The notes under the pieces are model-generated. The model saw only the letters and a program-made list of their open reading frames with translations, was not told where the DNA came from and made no database searches. A stretch of 47,780 nt of DNA from Acidobacteriaceae bacterium (GTDB taxonomy: Bacteria; Acidobacteriota; Terriglobia; Bryobacterales; Bryobacteraceae), in assembly GCA_019240475.1 (NCBI GenBank), contig JAFAYI010000009.1, positions 1-47,780 on the forward strand. Reading direction: 5' to 3'. Made by a program: the position numbers and the translations under genes. Positions within the stretch are counted from its first letter, which is position 1. Every line of letters starts with the position of its first letter. This document shows, one piece after another, positions 1-7,195 of this stretch.

Positions 1-169
1 GATCGAGATCCTTCCAGCAGGCCAGGAAATGATGGTTTACGGTGCGGATGACATGGAAGCGGTCGGCCACGATGCGCGCCTGCGGAAAGTGTTTGCGCAC
101 CAGCGACCGATAGCCGGCCGCCAGATCCATGCACACCACCTCGACCAAATTCGGGCAAGCCCAATATGG
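1..169 (-). pseudogene. ISL3-family transposase remnant, cut by the window edge
   Basis: Reading the minus strand from about 169 down to 1 gives one continuous frame without a start codon. It contains VEVVCMDLAAGYRSLVRKHF followed by RIVADRFHVIRTVNHH. The pattern of a D-rich strand (CMDLAAGYR) and then ADRFHV is typical of the DDE catalytic core of ISL3-type transposases. The N-terminal zinc-finger half is missing: immediately upstream the frame reaches a TGA and runs into a palindrome (169-222). The C-terminal part lies outside the window, so it may or may not be intact there. I infer a decayed or truncated insertion sequence. Confidence 0.72.
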
Positions 170-222
170 CCTCTGCTCTGATCAAAACATTTCCTCGCAA
201 GTATGTTTTATCGATCAGAGGC
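169..222. repeat. 54-bp imperfect palindrome at the transposase breakpoint
   Basis: Left arm gcctctg (169-175) pairs with cagaggc (216-222), ctgatc (178-183) with gatcag (213-218), and aaaacat (184-190) with atgtttt (203-209), around a 12-nt loop. The left arm carries a few extra bases. It begins exactly where the transposase frame breaks, so it may be an element end or the scar of a second insertion. An RNA hairpin is also possible, but there is no clear T-run for a terminator. Confidence 0.6.
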
Positions 223-469
223 TTGGCCTGCCCCCACTAACGAGCTAGAACCTCGATTTATGCTGAGATTCCTGGCCGTGCGCTCGCACAACATCTGATC
301 GATTCGTTCGCAAGCAAATTCGTGCCAGGATGCCGACGACGAGCGAATCGCTCCCTGAAGAACACTGACCAGGAGAGCTGCAGGAACGCCTTTCTACTGC
401 GTGTTGTAGGGACGCGCTGGGCCGCTTTGCTGGTTTCATCAACGTCTTTGTCGCATGGAGCTTTGTGCA
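223..469. other. Decayed sequence, no gene recognised
   Basis: Several frames are open here by chance of base composition, but none has a convincing ribosome binding site or a recognisable domain. The stretch lies between two gene remnants and is best regarded as degraded DNA. Confidence 0.5.
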
Positions 470-795
470 CCACTTCGAGTTCTTCGGGCTCGCGCAGCGA
501 GGCCACCGCGGCGCGCAGTGCGCCCGACCCCGTTCAGCGCCTTGACGATCACAAACAAACCCGCCACCAGTGGAATCACGCTCCAGGCGATCTCTTTCGA
601 GATGTCCCGCGGCCTGCGGCGGTCGCGTAACGAGACCATCGCGGCCACCAGCAGCCCGGCCGCGCACGCCGGCGCTCCCAGATCGGATTCGAATCCGGAC
701 GCTACCCTTAGCGCAACCGCGAGAAACACGATCCCGTACACCGTCATCCTGCCTGTCGGCGAGAGGGCCGGCCCAGTCGGCGCAGGCGCCTGGCG
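470..795 (-). pseudogene. Arsenical-pump (ArsB-type) membrane protein remnant, frameshifted
   Basis: A minus-strand frame starting just after a TGA at 796-798 contains MTVYGIVFLAVALRVASGFE, then a hydrophobic stretch, then EIAWSVIPLVAGLFVIVKAL followed by NGVG. The WSV(I/L)PLVAGLFV(I/L)V.AL pattern matches the middle of ArsB-family arsenite/antimonite transporters of the ion transporter superfamily. After NGVG (near 520) the frame turns into low-complexity Arg/Ala sequence, while the neighbouring frame continues plausibly (ALRAAVASLREPEELEVV), so one base appears to have been lost or gained. With a stop upstream, a frameshift and only about 100 residues left, this is a pseudogene fragment. 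The ArsB assignment rests on motif recognition only. Confidence 0.55.
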
Positions 796-865
796 TCAGA
801 AAACTTCCGGCAAAGCCGACCTCTGGGCTATTGCTCCTGCAGCGTCGCCTCAGCATTTCTGTTAA

Positions 866-901
866 GTGAGAGCGAAACGAGAACCGGCGTGAGAGCGAAA
901 C
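866..901 (+). repeat. Direct repeat of 13 bp, 23-bp period
   Basis: The sequence gtgagagcgaaac occurs at 866-878 and again at 889-901, separated by 10 bp, about 30-60 bp upstream of the DUF302 start codon. It could be a binding site or a simple duplication; nothing further can be said. Confidence 0.5.
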
Positions 902-929
902 TGAATGCATTAGCTTTGAAGAGGTATTG

Positions 930-1325
930 ATGACCGACCATCCCCTTAATGGTGTAATCTCCATCCGTTCGCGTCACTCCGTCGACGACACGGTCAACCG
1001 TCTCCAGGAAATCCTCGCCTCCAAGGGTGTGAAGCTGTTCGCCTTAGTGGACCACAGCGGGGAAGCGGAAAAGGTGGGGCTCGCCATGCCGCCGTGTAAG
1101 CTGCTGATCTTCGGAAATCCGAAGTCCGGGACGCCGCTCATGATTGCCGCCCCGAGCATAGCGCTCGACCTGCCTCTCAAGATTTTGGTTTGGCAGAGTG
1201 CCGACGGCGCGATTTGGGTCACTTATAACGACAGCGCTTATCTTGAGAAGCGGCACGGTTTGCCGCCTGAATTGACGGCAAATATCTCGGTTGTCGACGC
1301 CTTGGCGACGAAAGCCGCGGGCTGA
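930..1325 (+). CDS. DUF302 domain protein
   Basis: A 131-residue protein that is essentially a single DUF302 domain. The recognisable features are an N-terminal strand with S..S.VDDTVNRLQEILASKG, the centre LFALVDHSGEAEKVGL, then PPCKLLIFGNPKSGTPLM, and a C-terminal WVTYNDSAYLEKRHGL. The molecular function of DUF302 is not established; the fold is small and often found alone or next to stress and redox genes. I take the ATG at 930 rather than the TTG at 927 because gagg at 921-924 is a suitable ribosome binding site. There is no signal peptide. It is transcribed toward ftsZ and separated from it by a perfect hairpin, so it is not part of the dcw operon. Confidence 0.85.
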   Translation: MTDHPLNGVISIRSRHSVDDTVNRLQEILASKGVKLFALVDHSGEAEKVGLAMPPCKLLIFGNPKSGTPLMIAAPSIALDLPLKILVWQSADGAIWVTYNDSAYLEKRHGLPPELTANISVVDALATKAAG

Positions 1326-1343
1326 GACTCGGTGGGGGCCGAA

Positions 1344-1366
1344 GCGGGACACCGTGTGTGTCCCGC
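1344..1366. terminator. Perfect 9-bp hairpin between convergent genes
   Basis: gcgggacac (1344-1352) and gtgtcccgc (1358-1366) form a perfect GC-rich stem with a 5-nt loop. It sits between the DUF302 stop and the ftsZ stop, which converge, so it could serve both strands. Neither side has a proper T-run, so intrinsic termination is plausible but unproven. Confidence 0.5.
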
Positions 1367-1379
1367 GGCGATCGTGTTC

Positions 1380-2612
1380 CTATTGCACCATCCGTCTTTG
1401 CTTGCGCAGAATGGCCGGCATTTCATAGTCTTCATCGCCGGCGGTCTCTTCGGCAACTTCCGTACGCTCGGGTTCGTGCGCCGCGCCGTTGCTCTCCGAG
1501 TGCAAAATCGCCGGGTGCGTCGGCGCAGCGGCAGAGTCCGGAGCCGTCCCCACGGTAAACGGAAAATGTGGGCTTCTGCGATCGATCTCCGGCAGCGTGT
1601 CGCGCTGAAAGCCGGTGGCAATCACCGTGATCTTTACGTCCTTGCCCATTCTTTCGTCCAGCACAACGCCGAAGTTGATCTGCACATCGTCGTTCTGCGT
1701 GGCCGCGCGAATCAGGTTGCACGCCTCATTCACATCGTGAATGCCGAGCTGGTTCGACGCCGTGATATTAATCAACACTCCACGGGCGCCCAGCACTCCG
1801 CCTTCTTCCATCAATGGGCTATTGATCGCCTTGTGAGCCGCTTCCACGGGCGCGTTATCACCCGATGCGATCGCGGTGCCCATCATCGCGTATCCCATCC
1901 CCAGCATGATGGTGCGGATATCGGAGAAGTCTCGATTGATCAGTCCCGGCGTTAGAATGATGTCCGCGATCCCCTGCACCGCCTGACGCAACACATCGTC
2001 GGCCATTCGGAAGGAATCGAAAAAGCTGGTGCCCTTGGGCGCCAAACCCAGCAGCTTCTCGTTGGGAATGCTGATAAGCGTGTCGCAACTGCCGGCCAGT
2101 TCCGCCAGTCCGCGCTCGGCCTGTTTCATGCGCCGCGGACCTTCGAACACAAACGGCTTCGTCACCACCGCCACCGTTAGCGCGTTCAGCTCTTTCGCAA
2201 GCGAAGCCACAACGGGAGCGGCACCCGTACCAGTGCCGCCTCCGAGTCCCGCCGTGACGAATACCATATCGGCGCCTTCCAGGATCTCAATAATCTGTTC
2301 CGTGTCTTCGAGCGCCGCCTGCCGTCCCACCGACGGATCGGCCCCCGCCCCCAAACCATTCGTCAGCTTGTTGCCGATCGCCAGCTTATTCGCAACCGGC
2401 GACGCCGCCAGCGCTTGCTTGTCCGTGTTGAGAATGTAGAAGTCGATCCCGTGCAAGCCGTCCTGCAGCATGCGTGTCACCGCATTCGACCCGCCGCCGC
2501 CCACGCCCACCACCTTGATCTTGGTGCCGAGTTGCGCCTCCTCTTCAATTAGAAACTTCAAATCGTCCAGCATGTCCTTTTCCCTTTCCTTCGGGCCTCT
2601 CTCGTCTTCCAT
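1380..2612 (-). CDS. ftsZ: Cell division GTPase FtsZ
   Basis: The tubulin-like GTPase that polymerises into the cytokinetic Z ring. The 410-residue protein has the GTP-binding glycine loop GGGTGTG (residues 124-130), an N-terminal VVGVGGGGSNAV nucleotide motif (34-45), and a T7-loop region with NRDFSDIR. The C-terminal peptide DYEMPAILRKQRR resembles the conserved tail that binds FtsA and ZipA-like partners (usually D.PAFLR.Q). A linker of about 50 residues precedes it. The start at 2612 is supported by a strong AAGGAGG five bases upstream; an internal ATG at 2573 is a weaker alternative and lies closer to the usual FtsZ N-terminus. It is the last gene of the dcw cluster, 31 bp after ftsA. 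Confidence 0.98.
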   Translation of the reverse strand: MEDERGPKEREKDMLDDLKFLIEEEAQLGTKIKVVGVGGGGSNAVTRMLQDGLHGIDFYILNTDKQALAASPVANKLAIGNKLTNGLGAGADPSVGRQAALEDTEQIIEILEGADMVFVTAGLGGGTGTGAAPVVASLAKELNALTVAVVTKPFVFEGPRRMKQAERGLAELAGSCDTLISIPNEKLLGLAPKGTSFFDSFRMADDVLRQAVQGIADIILTPGLINRDFSDIRTIMLGMGYAMMGTAIASGDNAPVEAAHKAINSPLMEEGGVLGARGVLINITASNQLGIHDVNEACNLIRAATQNDDVQINFGVVLDERMGKDVKITVIATGFQRDTLPEIDRRSPHFPFTVGTAPDSAAAPTHPAILHSESNGAAHEPERTEVAEETAGDEDYEMPAILRKQRRMVQ

Positions 2613-2617
2613 CCGCG

Positions 2618-2624
2618 CCTCCTT
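2618..2624 (-). promoter_or_regulatory. Strong ribosome binding site of ftsZ
   Basis: The minus strand reads AAGGAGG, five bases before the ATG at 2612. It decides the upstream start over the internal ATG at 2573, and is the clearest Shine-Dalgarno sequence in the dcw cluster. Confidence 0.8.
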
Positions 2625-2626
2625 CG

Positions 2627-2653
2627 TCTCTATCTCGAACTCTCTATCTCGAA
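2627..2653. repeat. Tandem 14-bp duplication across the ftsA stop
   Basis: tctctatctcgaa occurs at 2627-2639 and 2641-2653 with a 14-bp period. The copy at 2641-2653 contains the ftsA stop codon (TAG on the minus strand), so the spacer between ftsA and ftsZ looks lengthened by a small tandem duplication. Confidence 0.7.
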
Positions 2654-3843
2654 ATCAAGCCGGCCAGCCCCGTCGAGGCGCGCTTCCAATCGCGCTTCAT
2701 CTTCAGCCGCCCCGCGTACATCGCCAGGCCGGCCGCCGTCGTCCACACCGGCGTATCCAATTCGTTCGGCCATTTGTCTATGCCCGCGGCCAAACCGTTC
2801 CGCGCCTGGCAGTTCAGCACCCGCTCCGCCACATCGCACATTCCCGTCAGCAGCGCTCCGCCGCCCGTCAGAATCGCGCCCTCCAGCAGCGACTGCTCCA
2901 TGCCCACCCGCAAAATCTCCGCGTAGATGCGCTCCAGGATGTCTTCCGCCCGCGCTTCCAGAATTTCGTTCAGCTGGCTTCGCGGCGCCTCCCGCATACC
3001 GCGCCCTTCCGCCGATGGAATCTCAATCAGGCTGTGGTCCGACGCAAGACCCGTCACCGCACAGCCGTATTCCCGCTTTAGACTTTCGGCGTCTTCATAG
3101 TTCACTTTCAATAACCACGAAACATCGCGCGTGAAATGATCCCCTCCCAGCGGGATCGCGGCCGCCAACAGCAGCGCGTCTCCGTCGTACACCGCCACAT
3201 GCGTCGATTGCGCGCCGACATCGATCAGCACCACCCCGCGCGCCCGGTCCTCCGGCAGTATCGCCGCGTACGCAGCCGCTATGCCTTCGAAAACCGTCTC
3301 CTCCACCGCCAGGTGCGCCTGATGCACCGCCGACACAATGCCCTGGTGATCTTGCACCGGCGCCGTAACCACATGCACGTTCGCTTCCAGCCGCGCGCAA
3401 AGAATCCCCTTCGGATTGCGATATCCCGCGCGTCCATCCAGCGTGAAGTCTTGCGGGCATATCTGCAGCAGCAGCCGGTCGTCTTCCAACCGCACTCGCG
3501 AGCCAAGTTCCACCGCATATCGCAGGTCGTCCGGCTCTATCTCGCGTCGCCTGCCGAACTCATACAAGCCGCGGCTGTTCGTTCCCGCTACGCCGCCGCC
3601 CACTCCCGCCACTGCCGCCTCGGGCGATGCCTGCGCCCGGCGCTCCGCTTCGTGCAGCGCGAAACGTATGCTCTGCGCCAGAGCGTCCTGGTCCGCCAGC
3701 CTCGATCGGCCCCACGCCTGCGCCGCCGGCGCCTCGCCGTGACCCAGGAATTTCACCCCGTCGTCTTCGACCGCGCAGATCACCACTCGGGTGCTTGTGC
3801 TGCCCAGGTCCAGCCCTACCGCCAATCTCGCTTTACTGCTCAC
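2644..3843 (-). CDS. ftsA: Cell division protein FtsA
   Basis: The actin-like ATPase that anchors FtsZ filaments to the inner membrane and recruits later division proteins. The 399-residue protein starts with the phosphate loop VGLDLGSTSTRVV (residues 9-21). It has a second phosphate loop around GVVLIDVGAQSTHVAVYDGD and the adenosine motif ILTGGGALLTGM. It ends with KRDWKRASTGLAGLISR, an amphipathic membrane-targeting helix of the kind expected in FtsA. The start overlaps the end of ftsQ by 11 bases, implying translational coupling. All domains (1A, 1C, 2A, 2B) seem present at normal length. Confidence 0.96.
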   Translation of the reverse strand: MSSKARLAVGLDLGSTSTRVVICAVEDDGVKFLGHGEAPAAQAWGRSRLADQDALAQSIRFALHEAERRAQASPEAAVAGVGGGVAGTNSRGLYEFGRRREIEPDDLRYAVELGSRVRLEDDRLLLQICPQDFTLDGRAGYRNPKGILCARLEANVHVVTAPVQDHQGIVSAVHQAHLAVEETVFEGIAAAYAAILPEDRARGVVLIDVGAQSTHVAVYDGDALLLAAAIPLGGDHFTRDVSWLLKVNYEDAESLKREYGCAVTGLASDHSLIEIPSAEGRGMREAPRSQLNEILEARAEDILERIYAEILRVGMEQSLLEGAILTGGGALLTGMCDVAERVLNCQARNGLAAGIDKWPNELDTPVWTTAAGLAMYAGRLKMKRDWKRASTGLAGLISR

Positions 3844-4660
3844 TCTGCTCCTCTCCTACCGTCGTGATTGCTCCGTCCACGCGCAGGTCCAGCGTCTTTG
3901 CATCCGGCCGTTTCGTCTTGATCTCCCCGTAATTCATTAAGAAATTCTGCAGCCGGTCCGTGTAGTTATCGTCCCCGAGCATCAGGTTGACTACGTTGTT
4001 ATCCACATGCTCGGCCACTATCAAATCGTTCGGATCCGACACGTTCACTTCCGAAATCTGCTCGGCCAAGCTCCCGATCTCCCGCAGCATCGCCATCACC
4101 CGCCTCACCCGCGCCCGCCGGTTCTCCAGCGGCTCGCTCTCCCGAATCCCGGTGATCACCGGCAGCGTAAATCTAGCCGCCACGCGCGGCCGCAGAATGC
4201 AGCCGTCCTTGTCGATCAACGCCAACTGCGTCATGCCGTCGCGCCGGTTCGGCCGCAGCCGTACAAATGCCACCGGCTGCCGCTCATGAATACGCACCCT
4301 TAGCGTGTTCGGCCATATCTTCGATACCGCCGCGTCCTCCACCCAATCGATCGCAAGCAGTTGCTCGCGGCGTTTCTGTAGCGGGACAAGATATAGGCTC
4401 CGGCCAAAGTCCTCCGCAAAGACATGACGGACCTGGGCAGTCGACGCATAATGTATTCCCTCCACAATCAGATTCGGGCTGCGGCCGCCGAAATCGTCCG
4501 GCTCGGCAAGCTTGAAACGGTTGTCCTGAATCAAAAACTCTTCCGTCCCGCGCCAGGCGAACATGGTGGTCACCATCAGCAGCATGCCCGCCGCCAGCCA
4601 CAGAGAGAAGCGCATCCAATGCACGCCCGCCCAGAAGGACGTCTGCTCGCGCGCCGCCAC
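3833..4660 (-). CDS. ftsQ: Cell division protein FtsQ
   Basis: A bitopic inner-membrane protein that links early and late divisome parts through FtsB and FtsL. The 275 residues comprise a short cytoplasmic tail, one membrane segment (about 16-35) and a periplasmic POTRA domain from about 62 to 127, containing NLIVEGIHYAS and a WPNTLRVRIHERQPVA strand typical of FtsQ/DivIB. A beta domain follows (LALIDKDG, LPVITG). The start codon lies directly after the murC stop with no spacer, and the 3' end overlaps ftsA. In many bacteria murB and ddl sit between murC and ftsQ; here they do not. Confidence 0.93.
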   Translation of the reverse strand: MAAREQTSFWAGVHWMRFSLWLAAGMLLMVTTMFAWRGTEEFLIQDNRFKLAEPDDFGGRSPNLIVEGIHYASTAQVRHVFAEDFGRSLYLVPLQKRREQLLAIDWVEDAAVSKIWPNTLRVRIHERQPVAFVRLRPNRRDGMTQLALIDKDGCILRPRVAARFTLPVITGIRESEPLENRRARVRRVMAMLREIGSLAEQISEVNVSDPNDLIVAEHVDNNVVNLMLGDDNYTDRLQNFLMNYGEIKTKRPDAKTLDLRVDGAITTVGEEQSEQ

Positions 4661-6040
4661 TTACTCTTCCTCCCGCAGCTTTTCAAGAATTCGCTCCGCC
4701 GCTTGCGAAACGTTGCCTGCTCCCAGCGTGATGATCAAATCGCCTGGCTCCGCCGCTCGCGCGATCGACTCCACGCCTTCCTCCACCCCGGCGACATAAT
4801 GCGCGGAGCGATGCCCATGCGAACGGATTTTCTCGAGTAGCGCCTCCGCCGTCACCCCTTCCATCGGCTGCTCGGAAGCCGCGTAGATGTCCAGCAGATA
4901 CAAGTCGTCGGCCTGGTGAAAAGCGGTCCCGAATTCATCCAGCAGGTGCTTGGTCCGCGAGAAGCGATGCGGCTGGAACAGCACGCGCACCTGCCGGAAA
5001 GGCGAAAGCCGCGCGGCGGCGAGGGTCGCCCGCACCTCTGTGGGATGGTGCCCGTAATCGTCGATCACGGTGACCCCGCGCTCCACCCCGCGCAATGAAA
5101 ATCGCCGGTCCACTCCGCTGAAAGCCGCCAAACCCTCCCGGATATGCTCCAGCGGAACCTCCATCTCCAATCCCACCCCGACGGCCGCGGTCGCATTCAG
5201 CACGTTGTGAACGCCCGGGACGTTCAGGTAGAACTCACCCAGGGAGTCGCCTCGCCGCTTGATCGTGAATCTGCTTCCTCCCGGCGACAACTCCACGTCC
5301 TCGATAGCCAGGTCTACCTGCGCCGCGCGGCCGTAGCTGATCGTCCTCCGCCGGACGCGCGGAAAAATCTGCTGGACGTTCTCGTCCTCCATGCAAACGA
5401 TCGCCGCCCCGTAAAACGGAACCTTATTAATGAAATCGGCAAAGGCGTCTTGTATATCCTCGAGAGCCGGATAGTGATCCAGATGCTCGCGGTCGATGTT
5501 CGTCACCACCGCGATAATCGGCGCCAGCTTCAAGAACGACCCATCGCTTTCGTCCGATTCCACCACCAGAATCGAACTCTTTCCCACGCGCGCGTTCGAC
5601 CCCTCCATCGCCCTTACTCGCCCGCCCACCACCACCGTCGGATCCATTTCCGCCGCGTTCAAAATGGAAGCCACCATGGAGGTCGTCGTGGTCTTGCCGT
5701 GGCTGCCCGCAATCGCAATCCCGAACTTCAAGCGCATCAGCTCCGCCAGCAGTTCGCCGCGTGGAATCACGGGAATCTGCAGCCTGCGCGCCTCGCCGAC
5801 CTCGGGGTTCGTGGAATCGAGCGCCGACGTCACCACCACCGCCTTCGCCTCGCCTACGTTCTCGGCCCGGTGTCCCGTGTAAATGGTCGCTCCTAGCCTG
5901 GCCAGCCGCTCTGTGATGGCGCTCTTCTTTAAGTCCGAACCCGACACCGCATAGCCCAGCGTCAGCAGCACCTCGGCGATTGCGCTCATCCCGATGCCCC
6001 CGATGCCCACGAAGTGCACGTGCTGGGGCTTAAAAAACAT
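4661..6040 (-). CDS. murC: UDP-N-acetylmuramate-L-alanine ligase
   Basis: A cytoplasmic ATP-dependent ligase that adds L-alanine to UDP-MurNAc, the first peptide step of peptidoglycan synthesis. The 459-residue protein has the N-terminal UDP-binding motif VGIGGIGMSAIAEVL (11-25), the ATP loop AGSHGKTTTTS (111-121), a central domain with VVESDESDGSF, and a C-terminal domain with DDYGHHPTEV. The length is typical. It is preceded by a 60-bp gap after murG that holds a possible internal promoter (6052-6080) and a short inverted repeat, so the murC-ftsZ section could be transcribed partly on its own. Confidence 0.97.
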   Translation of the reverse strand: MFFKPQHVHFVGIGGIGMSAIAEVLLTLGYAVSGSDLKKSAITERLARLGATIYTGHRAENVGEAKAVVVTSALDSTNPEVGEARRLQIPVIPRGELLAELMRLKFGIAIAGSHGKTTTTSMVASILNAAEMDPTVVVGGRVRAMEGSNARVGKSSILVVESDESDGSFLKLAPIIAVVTNIDREHLDHYPALEDIQDAFADFINKVPFYGAAIVCMEDENVQQIFPRVRRRTISYGRAAQVDLAIEDVELSPGGSRFTIKRRGDSLGEFYLNVPGVHNVLNATAAVGVGLEMEVPLEHIREGLAAFSGVDRRFSLRGVERGVTVIDDYGHHPTEVRATLAAARLSPFRQVRVLFQPHRFSRTKHLLDEFGTAFHQADDLYLLDIYAASEQPMEGVTAEALLEKIRSHGHRSAHYVAGVEEGVESIARAAEPGDLIITLGAGNVSQAAERILEKLREEE

Positions 6041-6051
6041 TTCTTAAAAGT

Positions 6052-6080
6052 ATTGTTCCGGCTTTCCTTTGGTGTGTCAA
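6052..6080 (-). promoter_or_regulatory. Possible internal promoter before murC
   Basis: On the minus strand TTGACA (6075-6080) is followed after 17 bases by AACAAT (6052-6057), 11 bases before the murC start. The -35 is perfect and the -10 matches four of six bases. GTTCCG and CGGAAC flank the region as a 6-bp inverted repeat. Assignment is by consensus only. Confidence 0.4.
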
Positions 6081-6100
6081 TGCGGAACCTGTATTTTTCT

Positions 6101-7180
6101 TCATGCCTTCTTGAAGGCGGCAGCTTCTTCCAAAACATCGGCCGCTCTCTCCGCCGCGCCCGGCTGCGCAAATCTCCGTACCCGCTCGCGCATACGCTCC
6201 AATTCCGCCGGATCGCTCCTCAGATCTTCTATCTCCCGGAACAAGCGCGCGCCGTTCAACTCTGCGTCCAGCGTCATGCGCGCCGCGCCCGCGTTTACGA
6301 ATGCCTCGGCGTTTCGCCGCTGATGATCGTCGGCGGCAAATGGCAGCGGGACCAGCACGGACGGCATCCCCGCCGCTGCGATCTCGTTCACTGCGCCCGC
6401 CCCAGCCCGGCTCACAATCAGGTCCGCTTGCGCAAATGCGCCCGGCATGTCGCGAAGGAAGGGCGCCACCTCGCCTTGAATGCCCGCCGTTTCAAACTCC
6501 CGCGTCAGCCCTTCATACTCGGCCGCGCCCGTCTGGTGCACGATCCGAATCGGCGCGCCGCTTTCTTTCACCAGCGGCCAGCTTTCCCGCGAGGCCCGGT
6601 TCAGTGTCCTCGCCCCGCGGCTGCCGCCCGTAATCAGCACCGTGAACGGACCGCCGCGCTTCGGCTGCACATCGAAAAACTCCGGCCGCACGGGCAAGCC
6701 CGTGACCTCGCTCTTTCCCGCGCGAAACCACCTTTGAGTCGATTCGAAACCCACCAGCGCTCGGTACACTCGGTCGCCCACCCGGCGGTTTGCAAGCCCG
6801 GGAATTGCGTTCGGCTCCATTACGATCAACGGAATCCGCCGCAGCAGCGCCGCAATCATCACCGGCCCCGCCACATAACCGCCCGTGCTGAATACCGCCT
6901 GTGTCCCGAATCGCCGCAGTAGCCGCGACGCCGCCGCCACCCCAAACGGAATCCGCAAACCTGCCTGCACCTGCTTGCGTAGCCCCACTCGCTGCAGCCC
7001 GCCGCTCCGCACAAACTCGATATCGAAGCCGTTTTCCGGAACCAGCCGCGCCTCCATTCCCTCCCGCGTGCCTACAAACAGCAGCTTGTGTCCCCGCTCC
7101 CGCAGGATGCGCGCCACCGCCAATCCCGGAAACACATGCCCGCCGGTTCCTCCGCCTGTCATCACAAACGAATGCGCCAT
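6101..7180 (-). CDS. murG: UDP-GlcNAc:undecaprenyl-PP-MurNAc-pentapeptide GlcNAc transferase
   Basis: A peripheral inner-membrane glycosyltransferase that converts lipid I to lipid II. The 359-residue GT-B protein has the N-terminal G-loop GGGTGGH (9-15) followed by VFPGLAVA, a second glycine loop TGGSRGARTLN, and the UDP-GlcNAc-binding section AQADLIVSRAGAGAVNEIAA with nearby PLPFAADDHQ. All are hallmark MurG elements. It starts 15 bases after the ftsW stop. Confidence 0.97.
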   Translation of the reverse strand: MAHSFVMTGGGTGGHVFPGLAVARILRERGHKLLFVGTREGMEARLVPENGFDIEFVRSGGLQRVGLRKQVQAGLRIPFGVAAASRLLRRFGTQAVFSTGGYVAGPVMIAALLRRIPLIVMEPNAIPGLANRRVGDRVYRALVGFESTQRWFRAGKSEVTGLPVRPEFFDVQPKRGGPFTVLITGGSRGARTLNRASRESWPLVKESGAPIRIVHQTGAAEYEGLTREFETAGIQGEVAPFLRDMPGAFAQADLIVSRAGAGAVNEIAAAGMPSVLVPLPFAADDHQRRNAEAFVNAGAARMTLDAELNGARLFREIEDLRSDPAELERMRERVRRFAQPGAAERAADVLEEAAAFKKA

Positions 7181-7195
7181 TCGTCGCCCGCCCGC

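Noticed and set aside
245..964. A 239-residue open frame on the minus strand
   Set aside because: Arg/Ser-rich composition, no ribosome binding site, no domain; it overlaps the ArsB-like remnant and the start of DUF302 in other frames.
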